Source: UBA4717 sp045577925 | GTDB lineage: Bacteria > Bacillota > Clostridia > Oscillospirales > CAG-272 | DNA length: 31,831 nucleotides | Reading direction: 5' to 3' | Assembly (NCBI GenBank): GCA_045577925.1 | Contig: JAZNJH010000026.1 | Location: forward strand, 1 to 31,831 | Shown here: positions 23,381 through 31,779 of the stretch, piece by piece | How the letters are laid out: each line of letters starts with the position of its first letter | Numbering within the stretch: the stretch's first letter is position 1 | Notes under the pieces: model-generated | The model's input: the letters and a program-made list of their open reading frames with translations, nothing else | Databases searched by the model: none | Told to the model about the DNA's origin: nothing | Program-made: the position numbers and the translations under genes

Positions 23381-23409
23381 TTGACTATTTAGAATTATTG
23401 TGATACAAT
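23381..23409 (+). promoter_or_regulatory. Predicted promoter for the DUF4432 gene
   Basis: TTGACT (23381-23386), 17-base spacer, TACAAT (23404-23409). The ATG at 23439 is about 24 bases past the likely transcription start, so the leader is very short. Confidence 0.65.
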
Positions 23410-23438
23410 TATTATATAACAATTACAGGGGAGCATTT

Positions 23439-24368
23439 ATGAAAAGACAGGAACTTTTGAAACATATCGGCTCGGTAGAGCAGATCGGCGGTATTAAGGA
23501 TTATACCATTAACGACGGAAAAGGGAAAGGCGTACGTGTGATCGAAGTTAATACGGGAAGCGTTCGCTTTTGTATTTTGCCCGACAGATGTATGGATATT
23601 GCACAGGCTTATTATAAAGATAATGCGGTAAGCTGGATATCAAAAACAGGGATTACTGCTCCCGCTTTTTATGAAAAAGACGGACTTAGCTGGCTTCGCT
23701 CTTTTTATGGCGGACTCATTACAACCTGCGGACTGAGAAATATCGGCGGACCTGTTGGGGCTCACGGTCTTCACGGCAGAATCGCGAATATTCCCGCTTC
23801 GAAGGTTAGTGTTTATGCTGACTTTGAAGGCGACGATTACGTTATGCGAATTTCGGGTGAAATGCGTGAAAGCGCGGTTTTCGGAGAAAACCTCATTTTA
23901 AAGAGAACTATTACCGCAAAGCTTTTTGAAGACGAGTTCATTGTTGAAGACACGCTTGTGAACGAAGGCTTCAGTGATGAAGATATTGCCCTGTGCTATC
24001 ATTGTAATTTTGGATATCCTCTTGTGAGAGAAGGAGCTAAGATCATCGGTGTTCCTGATGAAATTGCCGATGTGTCGGCACCTGTTCATGGCATTGCAGA
24101 AGAATGTATTGATGTAAAGCACACGGGTGAAATTGCAACTGCAGGTATTGAAAACGGCGAGATCGGCGCTTATATTACCTATAAGCGTGATACAATGCCC
24201 GATTTTCTCGTATGGAAAATGCTTGGAGAGAGCGAATACGTTATCGGACTTGAGCCAAGAACGACCTCTCTTGGCGGCGAAGATATAATAAAAAATAATA
24301 AGTTTGTATCTCTTAAACCATTTGAGGAATATAAGTCACGTCTGAAATTCAGCTTTAAAGAGATATAA
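23439..24368 (+). CDS. DUF4432 family protein (aldose 1-epimerase-like fold)
   Basis: 309-residue cytoplasmic protein of the galactose-mutarotase-like superfamily. Seen: GKGVRVIEVNTGSVRFCILPDRCMDIAQAYY, SWLRSFYGGLITTCGLRNIGGP, GAHGLHGRIANIPA, NEGFSDEDIALCYHCNFGYPLV and YVIGLEPRTTSLGG, the DUF4432 pattern with the conserved GLHGR and YHCNFGYP histidines in the sugar-epimerase-like site. The frame opens at 23400, but ATG 23439 has AGGGGAG 6 bases before it and gives the normal N-terminus. It has its own promoter and terminator, so it is a monocistronic gene. Expected role: epimerization or binding of a sugar or sugar derivative; substrate unknown. Confidence 0.9.
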   Translation: MKRQELLKHIGSVEQIGGIKDYTINDGKGKGVRVIEVNTGSVRFCILPDRCMDIAQAYYKDNAVSWISKTGITAPAFYEKDGLSWLRSFYGGLITTCGLRNIGGPVGAHGLHGRIANIPASKVSVYADFEGDDYVMRISGEMRESAVFGENLILKRTITAKLFEDEFIVEDTLVNEGFSDEDIALCYHCNFGYPLVREGAKIIGVPDEIADVSAPVHGIAEECIDVKHTGEIATAGIENGEIGAYITYKRDTMPDFLVWKMLGESEYVIGLEPRTTSLGGEDIIKNNKFVSLKPFEEYKSRLKFSFKEI

Positions 24369-24380
24369 GCTTATAAAATT

Positions 24381-24410
24381 AAAAATCCGAAGCATTAGCT
24401 TCGGATTTTT
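24381..24410. terminator. Bidirectional terminator
   Basis: 13-bp stem (24381-24393 with 24398-24410), loop ATTA, A-run and T-run on the two sides; serves the DUF4432 gene and the convergent small membrane protein. Confidence 0.93.
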
Positions 24411-24424
24411 GTCTTGTGGTTATA

Positions 24425-24676
24425 TTATATTTCAGCGGGAGTCTCGTCTATATCAGGGCACTCATCTGTTGAGAGCTCTGAAAAATCAGCTTCATCAATT
24501 TCCCATTCGTCCGCATCATCAAAATCAATAAATTTCTTTCTCGGTTTTCTTTCAGTTATGCTATATTTGTCGCAAAGAAGCTTGAAAGCAACTATAACTC
24601 CTGCAGCCACGAGGATTGCGCTTGCTATTATTGCAATAATAGCGCCCACGCTCATTTTTTCATTACTTTTTCTCAT
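24425..24676 (-). CDS. Small membrane protein with acidic cytoplasmic tail
   Basis: 83 residues; unknown function. Seen: a short basic N-terminus MRKSNEK, one transmembrane helix at about 9-32 (VGAIIAIIASAILVAAGVIVAF), a basic patch KPRKK and then a strongly acidic tail (FIDFDDADEWEIDEADF...). The frame extends upstream, but the ATG at 24676 is preferred because GGAGG lies 7 bases upstream; the longer versions would overlap that site. A good promoter is upstream. I do not recognise a family; similar small proteins with one helix and an acidic tail are common near Clostridia housekeeping genes. Confidence 0.7.
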   Translation of the reverse strand: MRKSNEKMSVGAIIAIIASAILVAAGVIVAFKLLCDKYSITERKPRKKFIDFDDADEWEIDEADFSELSTDECPDIDETPAEI

Positions 24677-24712
24677 ACTCATACCTCCGCTTTGACTTAT
24701 ATTTCTGTATAT

Positions 24713-24741
24713 ATAATACCACAAATATTGTATATTGACAA
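24713..24741 (-). promoter_or_regulatory. Predicted promoter for the small membrane protein
   Basis: On the minus strand TTGTCA (24741-24736), 17-base spacer, TATTAT (24718-24713). Confidence 0.6.
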
Positions 24742-24821
24742 CAATAATTTGTTAAGTTACTGTAAAATATAGGAGAATGATCTGAAAGCCAAGTATCTTT
24801 TTGCAAAATTTTATAATGTTA

Positions 24822-24849
24822 TTGCAATTGTATTTAATTGTGGTATAAT
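24822..24849 (+). promoter_or_regulatory. Predicted promoter for DUF951-yfhO
   Basis: TTGCAA (24822-24827), 16-base spacer, perfect TATAAT (24844-24849), 40 bases before the DUF951 start codon. Confidence 0.6.
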
Positions 24850-24888
24850 TACTAATATAGTAAAGATTTTTATCGGAAGGTAAAAAAG

Positions 24889-25098
24889 ATGACAAAAATT
24901 ATAAAAATATCGCTTGGAGATATTCTTGAGATGAAAAAGCCTCACCCATGCGGTGAAAACCGCATGAAGGTTTTAAGAGTCGGCTCGGATATACGTATCA
25001 AATGCGAAAAATGTGAGCGCGACGTTACTGTGGCACGTATAAAGCTTGAAAAAAACATCAAACGTGTTATACCTGCACAGATCCGTGCGGGAAATTAA
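24889..25098 (+). CDS. DUF951 family protein
   Basis: 69-residue basic protein. Seen: ISLGDILEMKKPHPCGENRMKVLRVGSDIRIKCEKCERDVTVARIKLEKNIKRVI, the DUF951 pattern, with KPHPCG at 17-22 and a CxxC pair (Cys39, Cys42); together with Cys21 these could bind zinc. It has nucleic-acid-binding-like size and charge, but the function is unknown. TCGGAAGG precedes the ATG. It probably heads a two-gene operon with yfhO, which starts 21 bases later. Confidence 0.9.
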   Translation: MTKIIKISLGDILEMKKPHPCGENRMKVLRVGSDIRIKCEKCERDVTVARIKLEKNIKRVIPAQIRAGN

Positions 25099-25119
25099 AG
25101 ATAAAGAAAGGTAGAGATA

Positions 25120-27792
25120 ATGGATAAGACAAAGCTTTTAGATGGTAAGCCCGCGTACGGTCTGCTTTCTTTTTTGATACCGTCGCTTCTGTTTGCGCTT
25201 ATGTACGTGGCGATGCTCATATATCCTTTTGGAGACGGCACGGTGCTCGTGCTTGACTTGAACGGTCAGTATATATATTTTTTTGAGGCACTGCGTGATG
25301 CGATAGTTGGAGAGGGAAGTATCTTTTATTCCTTTGAGCGTGCGCTGTCGGGAGAGTTTCTCGGTATTTTCGCTTATTATCTTGCAAGTCCGCTCTCCTT
25401 GCTTGTTGCGATCTTCCCGAAAAGTGCTATTCAGGAAGCGCTTTTTACCATAATCATTTTAAAAAGCGGTCTTTGCGGACTTACATCGTATTATTATATA
25501 ACAAAGACCAAAAAGATCGACGGTATTGGCGCGCTTATATTTTCAACATCGTATGCTCTTTGTTCATATGGGGTAGTATATGCTTCAAACACGATGTGGA
25601 TAGACTGCATGTATCTTCTTCCGCTTATTATGCTTGGTATAGAGATGCTTATAAGCCGGAAAAAGTATATGCTTTATACGATAAGCCTTGCTGTGGCTCT
25701 TATAACGAGCTACTATATCGGATATATGCTTTGCATATTCTCGGTAATATATTTCCTTGCATATTATTTCGGAAGCAGTAAAGAAGAGAGAAACGAGCTT
25801 CAAGAAAAGTCGCACTTTGTTAAATCAGGACTTCGGTTTACACTTTTTTCGGTAGTATCTGCCGCACTTGCTTCCCCCGTTCTCTTACCTGCGGCATATT
25901 CGCTTACTTTCGGGAAAAATGATTTTTCAAATCCTAAGTTTGCTTTTACGGGCAAAACGGATTTTATAGATATTTTCCTTAAAATGCTGCCCGTCTCATA
26001 CGACACGGTAAGGCCTGATGGAATGCCGTTTATATATTGCTCCGTGTTATGCCTTATTCTCGCCGTGCTTTATTTTCTGTTACCAACCGTAAAGCCTGCA
26101 AGGAAGATAGCAAACGGAGTTATGCTTGCGATCTTTGCAATAAGCTTTGGCGGCTCTACCATCGACCTTGTATGGCACGGATTTCAGTTCCCGAACTGGC
26201 TTAATTTCAGATACAGCTTTATTTTCACATTCCTTATAGTTCTTATTGCTGCAGAGGCATTTATAAATATAAAGAGCATACCGGGAGATAAGATCACCGC
26301 CGTTGTTATAGTATTTATGCTATTGTGCGCTCTTGCGCAGAAGCTTGAATACGATAAGATCCATATGCTTGCATGTATTTGGACGGCAATAGGTATGGGA
26401 GCAGTCTTCCTTATAGGTATACACGTGTATAAGTCGGGCAGACGCGGCGGCGCTCTGGTTTTACTTTGTTTAACGATAGTCGAGCTTTATGCAAACGGCG
26501 TTGCAAGCGAATATATGATGCATAACGACGTTGGCTTTTCAAAGCACAGTCTGTATGCTAATTTTGCCGAAAAGTACAGACCGGCGGCAGAATATATGAA
26601 AGAAAACGATCCCGGATTTTACCGTAGTGAAAATTATAAGATAAGAAAGGTCAACGATAATTATACCATAGGTCTTAACGGTATATCCGGCTCTACCTCA
26701 ACGCTTAACAAAAACGTTATAGACTTTTTAAGTGATATGGGATACTCATCACGTTCCCATCATTCAAATTATACGGGAGGAACTCCCGTTGGCGATTCGC
26801 TTCTTGGAATAAAGTATTTGCTTGGAGATCTTTCAACTAATGCCGATCCTGCGTACACGACTTTATGGACGGATGAAGATAATCAGACAAGGCTTTACAA
26901 TAACCCGTATGCGCTGTCTCTTGCCTATACTGTTGCAGATGATTTTGAATCATTTGATACAACCGCGGCAGATTCACCGTTTGAGCTTATGAACAGAATG
27001 TGCGCAGAGATGCTGGGACGGGAGAGGGTCGAGCTCTTTTCTGAAAACAAGTATGATGCAAACCTTGAAAACGTGAGTCAGTCAAGCTCAAACGGAATGG
27101 TAAAATACACGAAAAATAAGGACACCGGCGCACGTGTCAGCTTTGTTATAACGGCTCAGAGTGACGGTGTTATGTACGCATATTTCCCCGTAACCAACGG
27201 ATACAGACGCAATATATCGATAAAATATAATGATACCTCTGTTAAAAAATATCTGACAAGCGATAATCACGGTATATTATGCCTTGGCGACTATAAGCGC
27301 GGAGATATAGCATATCTGACGGTTACTCTTGAGGAAGATAACGTATATTTTGATCCGGCAAGCTATTTCTATACGCTTGATAGCAAAGTGCTTGACAGCG
27401 TTATGAATGAACTGAAGAAAGGTGATGCAAGTCTAAATAAGGATTACTCAGATACTCACTTCTCGGGAAGCGTTAATGCTCAAAATGGCAGAAACGTTCT
27501 TATGCTGACAATGCCTTATGATGAAAATATCGCGGTGTATGTAAATTCAGAGCGTGTGGAGACCTTTGAGGTTGCAGGAATATTTACCGGAGTCAGAATA
27601 GAGGACGGATTTAATGAGTTTGAAGTAAAATATATTCCCAAACAGTTTTACTTTGGTGTCCTATTTGCCCTTGCAGGTCTTATAGTCTTGCTTTCGTATA
27701 AATTAGTAAGTTTGCGCCTTTGTGCACCGAAGCAGTCGTGCGCACAGGCAGACGAAAACAAGGCACAGGAACAAGACGATGAGTCTATATAA
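25120..27792 (+). CDS. YfhO family polytopic membrane protein (GT-C-like)
   Basis: 890-residue integral membrane protein. Seen: an N-terminal transmembrane helix followed by the YfhO signature LVLDLNGQYIYFFEALRD (Asp46, Gln50, Tyr51), many helices to about residue 450, an extracytoplasmic domain to about 845, and a final helix (FYFGVLFALAGLIVLLSYKL) with an acidic cytoplasmic tail. Known: YfhO proteins resemble GT-C glycosyltransferases, and in Bacillus and Listeria members glycosylate lipoteichoic or wall teichoic acid with lipid-linked sugars. Inferred: envelope polymer glycosylation. Its last 8 bases overlap the convergent spmB gene and no terminator is visible between them. Confidence 0.92.
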   Translation: MDKTKLLDGKPAYGLLSFLIPSLLFALMYVAMLIYPFGDGTVLVLDLNGQYIYFFEALRDAIVGEGSIFYSFERALSGEFLGIFAYYLASPLSLLVAIFPKSAIQEALFTIIILKSGLCGLTSYYYITKTKKIDGIGALIFSTSYALCSYGVVYASNTMWIDCMYLLPLIMLGIEMLISRKKYMLYTISLAVALITSYYIGYMLCIFSVIYFLAYYFGSSKEERNELQEKSHFVKSGLRFTLFSVVSAALASPVLLPAAYSLTFGKNDFSNPKFAFTGKTDFIDIFLKMLPVSYDTVRPDGMPFIYCSVLCLILAVLYFLLPTVKPARKIANGVMLAIFAISFGGSTIDLVWHGFQFPNWLNFRYSFIFTFLIVLIAAEAFINIKSIPGDKITAVVIVFMLLCALAQKLEYDKIHMLACIWTAIGMGAVFLIGIHVYKSGRRGGALVLLCLTIVELYANGVASEYMMHNDVGFSKHSLYANFAEKYRPAAEYMKENDPGFYRSENYKIRKVNDNYTIGLNGISGSTSTLNKNVIDFLSDMGYSSRSHHSNYTGGTPVGDSLLGIKYLLGDLSTNADPAYTTLWTDEDNQTRLYNNPYALSLAYTVADDFESFDTTAADSPFELMNRMCAEMLGRERVELFSENKYDANLENVSQSSSNGMVKYTKNKDTGARVSFVITAQSDGVMYAYFPVTNGYRRNISIKYNDTSVKKYLTSDNHGILCLGDYKRGDIAYLTVTLEEDNVYFDPASYFYTLDSKVLDSVMNELKKGDASLNKDYSDTHFSGSVNAQNGRNVLMLTMPYDENIAVYVNSERVETFEVAGIFTGVRIEDGFNEFEVKYIPKQFYFGVLFALAGLIVLLSYKLVSLRLCAPKQSCAQADENKAQEQDDESI

Positions 27793-28300
27793 ATATTTTT
27801 GCGATAAAGCATGAGAGGATTATAACAAAAAGCATAGATATAAATCCGACGGGAAGAGCAAAGCGTGTGTTCTTTACCCCAACGGCTGAAAAATATACTG
27901 CAAATATGTAAAGCATGGTGTCTGAGCTTCCGGCAATAACAGATGCCGTAAATCCTGCAAGACTGTCGCTGCCGACACGTGAAAAGAGGTCGGTCAGAAC
28001 AGAGTTTGAAGCGCTTCCCGATATTGGCCTGACAATCAGAAAGGGAAGAATATCTGAGGGTATTCCAAAAATATCAGTTATAGGTGATAAAAGCCTTGAT
28101 AGAAGCTCACCGGCGCCTGATGAAGTGAACATTGAAGCGGCTGTGCACATCAGAATGAGGCTTGGCAGAAGACTAGTAGCCGTTTTAATTCCCGACTCGG
28201 CGCCTGATATAAAGCTTTCAAACAAGCTTTTTCCTGAAAACAAAAAAAGAAGCGAGCAAAGGCAGATAATACAGGGGATAATAAGCTCTGTTAATTTCAT
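27785..28300 (-). CDS. spmB: Spore maturation protein B
   Basis: 171-residue integral membrane protein needed, with SpmA, for proper dehydration of the spore core in Bacillus. Seen: four to five hydrophobic helices and the family blocks ESGIKTATSLLPSLILMCTAASMFTSSGAG, PFLIVRPISGSASNSVLTDLFSRVG and VIAGSSDTMLYIFAVYFSAVGVKNTRFALPVG. It follows spmA by 13 bases with an AGAGAG site, ends TAG, and overlaps yfhO tail to tail. No sporulation promoter could be picked out by eye. Confidence 0.95.
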   Translation of the reverse strand: MKLTELIIPCIICLCSLLFLFSGKSLFESFISGAESGIKTATSLLPSLILMCTAASMFTSSGAGELLSRLLSPITDIFGIPSDILPFLIVRPISGSASNSVLTDLFSRVGSDSLAGFTASVIAGSSDTMLYIFAVYFSAVGVKNTRFALPVGFISMLFVIILSCFIAKIFI

Positions 28301-28313
28301 AAATTATTCTCTC

Positions 28314-28910
28314 TTATTTTTTCATTCTTAATCTCCGTGAAAGCTTTGCAAATACTCGCGAAAGCAAAACCGATAAAATCCATCCTGCGACAGAGCATAT
28401 CCATATGGGCATCATTATTCGGTATGCATCAGCGCTGCCGTGTGCTGCTCTCAGTGTTATCAGAGTCATAGGAAAAAGACTTATCGGAGAAGAATTCATT
28501 ACTGCAAGCGTTATCATATCGTCGCTTGCAGTATTTTTATTTTTATTGTCAAGCTGCATTTTTTCAAGGGCGGATATTGCAAATGGCGTCGCGGCATTTC
28601 CTATTCCAAGCATATTAGCGGCGATATTTGCCGCGCACTCGTCTATTCCGTTTCCCGTTTCGTATGCGGTAGGAAATAAAAACTTAAGCAGTGGAGATAT
28701 CAGATGTGCAAGCTGTTCTATTGCGCCCGAGTCTTTTAAGACGTTCATGACTCCGCACCAGAGGCACATCATAGGCAAAAGAGTAAACGTTAGCTCAAGC
28801 GCACGTGCGGCTCCGTTTAAAACTGCCTGCGAGAGTTCACCTGTATGGGAGAGTACTATTGCTGAAATGAATGATATTACAGACATAATGCCAAAGGTTT
28901 TTTGAAGCAT
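28314..28910 (-). CDS. spmA: Spore maturation protein A
   Basis: 198-residue membrane protein, partner of SpmB; both have the nucleoside-recognition/gate domain fold. Seen: LNGAARALELTFTLLPMMCLWCGVMNVLKDSGAIEQLAHLISPLLKFLFP, ANIAANMLGIGNAATPFAISALEKMQ and MITLAVMNSSPISLFPMTLITLRAAHGS, with a basic C-terminus. AAAGGA precedes the ATG. First gene of the spmA-spmB operon, divergent from the AbrB-like regulator; supports an endospore former. Confidence 0.96.
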   Translation of the reverse strand: MLQKTFGIMSVISFISAIVLSHTGELSQAVLNGAARALELTFTLLPMMCLWCGVMNVLKDSGAIEQLAHLISPLLKFLFPTAYETGNGIDECAANIAANMLGIGNAATPFAISALEKMQLDNKNKNTASDDMITLAVMNSSPISLFPMTLITLRAAHGSADAYRIMMPIWICSVAGWILSVLLSRVFAKLSRRLRMKK

Positions 28911-28967
28911 ATTATGATTCCTTTTTAAAAAAAACAGAAATTACACAACAAATTCACAATTTGTTAA

Positions 28968-28996
28968 TTGACAGTTTATGGGAAATAATGTAAAAT
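28968..28996 (+). promoter_or_regulatory. Predicted promoter for the AbrB-like gene
   Basis: Perfect TTGACA (28968-28973), 17-base spacer, TAAAAT (28991-28996). Strong by sequence; leader of about 60 nt. Confidence 0.7.
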
Positions 28997-29064
28997 AATA
29001 TCGAAATCGAAAATTAACAGTAATTTCCACATCATGTTGAATTTTTGAAAGGACGGTATAAAAA

Positions 29065-29313
29065 ATGAAAAACGAAGCTATGGATATAAGGCAGCTTGAT
29101 TCTTTGGGAAGGGTAGTAATACCTAAGAAAATGAGAGTTGCGCTTAACATAAGCGAAAATGATAATTTAAGAATATCGCTTGAAGGTAATGCGATCGTTA
29201 TCAGAAGAGACCAGCCGTTATGTGCTATATGCAGGCGCGAGCGAGATCTTATAGAAATCGGTGAAGCTTATATCTGTTCCGGCTGTGCCGCAGAGATAAG
29301 TGAAAAGTTTTAA
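29065..29313 (+). CDS. AbrB family transition-state-like regulator with C-terminal zinc knuckle
   Basis: 82-residue DNA-binding protein. Seen: an N-terminal swapped-hairpin AbrB domain, IRQLDSLGRVVIPKKMRVALNISENDNLRISLEGNAIVIRR, and a C-terminal CxxC-x14-CxxC knuckle (Cys53, Cys56, Cys71, Cys74), a combination typical of clostridial AbrB proteins. Known: AbrB represses stationary-phase and sporulation genes in Bacillus and controls the acid-to-solvent switch and sporulation in Clostridium. AAAGGA lies upstream. It is monocistronic, with its own promoter and terminator, and divergent from spmAB, so it could act on that promoter region. Confidence 0.92.
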   Translation: MKNEAMDIRQLDSLGRVVIPKKMRVALNISENDNLRISLEGNAIVIRRDQPLCAICRRERDLIEIGEAYICSGCAAEISEKF

Positions 29314-29320
29314 ATGAAGG

Positions 29321-29347
29321 GGCGTTGGTTTTAACCGGCGCCTTTTT
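29321..29347 (+). terminator. Rho-independent terminator after the AbrB-like gene
   Basis: Stem GGCGTTGG/CCGGCGCC (two wobble pairs; extendable by AT pairs) with a TTTTAA loop and five T. Confidence 0.9.
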
Positions 29348-29449
29348 GTTTATACAAGTATATGATTATGTGCATAAATTAACAACTAAAGTAAATAATA
29401 TCCTTGAAAACTGTTTATATGTAAGTGATAAACATTGAAAGGATAATGG

Positions 29450-29737
29450 ATGAATTTGTTAAAAGGTTCTCAGAGAAAAATGATAAAGATATCGGGGTGT
29501 GCAGATACTGTATTTGAGGAAGCATACTTTATTTTAAAACCAAACGGTGACAGAGATGCAATGAGCGAAAGAGAGATTATCGCCGAGGCGAACAGGATAA
29601 TACGTGAAAGCACCGTATTTACAGACAAACCGCATAAACGTGTTGTTAAAGTAAATTTAAGTACCCTTTTAGCGCTTATAGCAACGAGTGTTATCGGGAT
29701 CTTGGCATCTTCACTGTCGCTTATTATGCTCTTTTGA
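29450..29737 (+). CDS. Small tail-anchored membrane protein, unknown function
   Basis: 95 residues, not recognised with confidence. Seen: a soluble N-terminal part with KISGCADTVFEEAYFILKPNG and ReIIAEANRIIRESTVF, then a basic patch KPHKRVVK and one C-terminal transmembrane helix (about 70-93). The first motif resembles short proteins found in many Clostridia. AAAGGA lies 6 bases before ATG 29450; an internal ATG at 29480 would begin just before the conserved-looking segment. A competing short frame from ATG 29446 ends after about 22 codons. The preceding gap 29348-29449 shows no firm promoter. Confidence 0.65.
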   Translation: MNLLKGSQRKMIKISGCADTVFEEAYFILKPNGDRDAMSEREIIAEANRIIRESTVFTDKPHKRVVKVNLSTLLALIATSVIGILASSLSLIMLF

Positions 29738-29765
29738 ATATTAACACAAACTTCATAAAAGAATA

Positions 29766-29794
29766 TTGCAAAATACGATAGCATACTGTATAAT
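29766..29794 (+). promoter_or_regulatory. Predicted promoter for the RNase J gene
   Basis: TTGCAA (29766-29771), 17-base spacer, perfect TATAAT (29789-29794). Transcription from about 29801 would give a leader of about 200 nt. Confidence 0.7.
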
Positions 29795-29835
29795 ATAGTT
29801 ATGTTAAATGTTCGTTTGCTCTCGCATTAAAATAA

Positions 29836-29956
29836 GCTTTTGGATAGATCGCCCGTTCCAAAAGCAATATTTAAAGCTTGCACATTTGTTCAGGCTTTGT
29901 TTTTCTGCGTGAAAATTCAGGCAATAAGATCGATACCAGTTCGCTTCGGTATCGAT
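29836..29956 (+). promoter_or_regulatory. Hairpin-rich 5' leader of the RNase J gene
   Basis: Four successive potential hairpins: GCTTTTGGA/TCCAAAAGC (29836-29844 with 29857-29865), AAAGCTTG/CAGGCTTT (29873-29880 with 29891-29898, one wobble), TTTTC/GAAAA (29901-29905 with 29911-29915) and ATCGATACC/GGTATCGAT (29929-29937 with 29948-29956). None is followed by a T-run, so they are not terminators. I do not recognise a known riboswitch. A regulatory or mRNA-stability role is inferred. Confidence 0.5.
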
Positions 29957-30003
29957 GATATTTACATATACTAACAACTATAATGTTTAAGAAAGGAATA
30001 ATA

Positions 30004-31668
30004 ATGGCAAAAAATAAACTTAAAGTAATGTTTTTGGGCGGTCTTATGGAGATCGGCAAAAATATGTGCGCGCTTGAATATGAGGACGATATAATAATCA
30101 TCGACTGTGGACTCGGTTTCCCCGACGACGATATGCTTGGCATCGACCTTGTGATCCCCGATATTACTTATCTTGAGAAGAATCGTGATAAAGTGCGCGG
30201 ATTTGTGATAACACATGGTCACGAGGACCATATCGGAGCACTTCCGTATGTGCTCAAAACGATAAAGGCGCCCGTTTACGGCGCAAGGCTGACTATCGGT
30301 ATAATCGAAAACAAGCTGGTTGAACACAATCTTGATCATTCTCCCGAGCTTAACACCGTTAAGGCAGGAGATACGATCAAGCTCGGCTGGTTCAAGGTCG
30401 AATTTATTCACGTAAATCACTCGATAGTAGATGCTTGCGCACTTGCGATAACAACACCCGTCGGCGTAGTATTCCACTCGGGAGACTTCAAGCTTGACCT
30501 TACTCCCATCGAGGGCAAGATGATGGATATTGCCCGAATTGGTGAGATCGGTAATAAAGGCGTGCTGCTACTCCTTGGAGAGTCTACAAATGCCGAGAGA
30601 CCTGGGTATACCCCCAGCGAAAAAAAGGTTGGCAGATCGCTTGACGATATATTTATAAAGAATACTGATAAAAGAATCGTTATCGCAACGTTCTCGTCAA
30701 ACGTACACCGCGTACAGCAGATAATAAATGCCTCCGCCGATCACGGACGCAAGGTCGCGGTTACAGGCAGAAGCATGATTAATATTGTAAGTACGGCTGT
30801 AAAGCTTGGTTGTATGCACGATCCCGAGAAGGTGCTTGTAGATATAAACGATATAAAGAGATATCCGCCCGAGAAGCTGACTATAATTACAACGGGAAGC
30901 CAGGGCGAGCCTATGAGTGCTCTTTACAGAATGGCGTTCTCCGATCACGACAAGGTAGAGCTTGGGCCGAGCGACCTCGTTGTTATTAGTGCCACAGCTA
31001 TTCCGGGTAACGAAAAGCTTGTTGGCAATATAATCAACGAGCTTTACAGAAAAGGCGTTACCGTGCTTGATGACGCGGTTGCTGACGTGCACGTTTCGGG
31101 GCATGCGTGTCAGGAAGAGCTCAAGCTTCTTCACGCTCTTGTTAAGCCGAAATTCTTTATGCCGATACACGGTGAATGTAAGCATCTCTTAAAGCACCGC
31201 GAGCTTGCTATTGAAATGGGAATGAAGCCCGATCAGATATTCGTCTCTGAGATAGGAAAGGTGCTTGAGCTTACCAAAAACAGCGCGAAGTGGGGTACGA
31301 GTGTGCCTTGCGGACGAGTGCTTGTTGACGGACTCGGCGTTGGCGACGTTGGTAATATCGTACTTCGCGACAGACGCCACTTGTCGCAAGATGGTATTAT
31401 AGTTGTTGTTGCAACGGTTGACGTTGAAATGGGAAGCATTATATCAGGACCTGATATCGTATCGCGTGGGTTTGTATACGTGAGGGAAGCCGAGGAGCTC
31501 ATGGAGCAGCTTCGCGAGGTTGCAAAGGTAGCGATAGATGCGTGCATAGACGAGGGGTACGCTGACTGGAACGAGATAAAGAATACAGTCAGGGACAGTA
31601 TGTCTAAGTTTATCTTCAACCGTACGAAGCGCAGACCGATGATACTTCCTATAATAATGAACGTATAA
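30004..31668 (+). CDS. rnj: Ribonuclease J
   Basis: Metallo-beta-lactamase/beta-CASP ribonuclease, 554 residues, with 5'-3' exonuclease and endonuclease activity in mRNA decay and rRNA maturation. Seen: the metal motif HGHEDHIG (His71, His73, Asp75, His76), VNHS (His139), HSGDFKLD (Asp161), beta-CASP motifs ATFSSNVHRVQQI, TGSQGEPMSAL and SGHACQEELKLLHALVKPKFFMPIHGE, and a C-terminal domain ending NRTKRRPMILPIIMNV. The frame opens at 29983, but ATG 30004 is chosen: AAAGGA lies 6 bases before it. It follows a long structured leader and is followed by a 14-bp hairpin. Length is typical of RNase J1/J2; which of the two cannot be told without a second copy. Confidence 0.97.
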   Translation: MAKNKLKVMFLGGLMEIGKNMCALEYEDDIIIIDCGLGFPDDDMLGIDLVIPDITYLEKNRDKVRGFVITHGHEDHIGALPYVLKTIKAPVYGARLTIGIIENKLVEHNLDHSPELNTVKAGDTIKLGWFKVEFIHVNHSIVDACALAITTPVGVVFHSGDFKLDLTPIEGKMMDIARIGEIGNKGVLLLLGESTNAERPGYTPSEKKVGRSLDDIFIKNTDKRIVIATFSSNVHRVQQIINASADHGRKVAVTGRSMINIVSTAVKLGCMHDPEKVLVDINDIKRYPPEKLTIITTGSQGEPMSALYRMAFSDHDKVELGPSDLVVISATAIPGNEKLVGNIINELYRKGVTVLDDAVADVHVSGHACQEELKLLHALVKPKFFMPIHGECKHLLKHRELAIEMGMKPDQIFVSEIGKVLELTKNSAKWGTSVPCGRVLVDGLGVGDVGNIVLRDRRHLSQDGIIVVVATVDVEMGSIISGPDIVSRGFVYVREAEELMEQLREVAKVAIDACIDEGYADWNEIKNTVRDSMSKFIFNRTKRRPMILPIIMNV

Positions 31669-31705
31669 AAACAAAAAGCAAACTCGAAAGAGTGAAATGA
31701 TATAA

Positions 31706-31747
31706 TGATGGTAGACACTAAAAAAAACAGTGTCTACCATCAATTTT
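31706..31747 (+). terminator. 14-bp perfect hairpin after RNase J (terminator and/or mobile-element end)
   Basis: TGATGGTAGACACT/AGTGTCTACCATCA (31706-31719 with 31729-31742), loop of 9 bases rich in A, then ATTTTTATG. It works as an intrinsic terminator for rnj, but it lies right before a transposase-like ORF and could equally mark the left end of that element. Confidence 0.75.
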
Positions 31748-31779
31748 TATGTTAAAATAAAGAAAAGGAGATGAAAAGA

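Noticed and set aside
29446..29514. Short ORF from ATG 29446 in another frame
   Set aside because: It ends after about 22 codons and its start is only 2 bases from AAAGGA; the 29450 frame is longer and has a family-like motif and a membrane helix.
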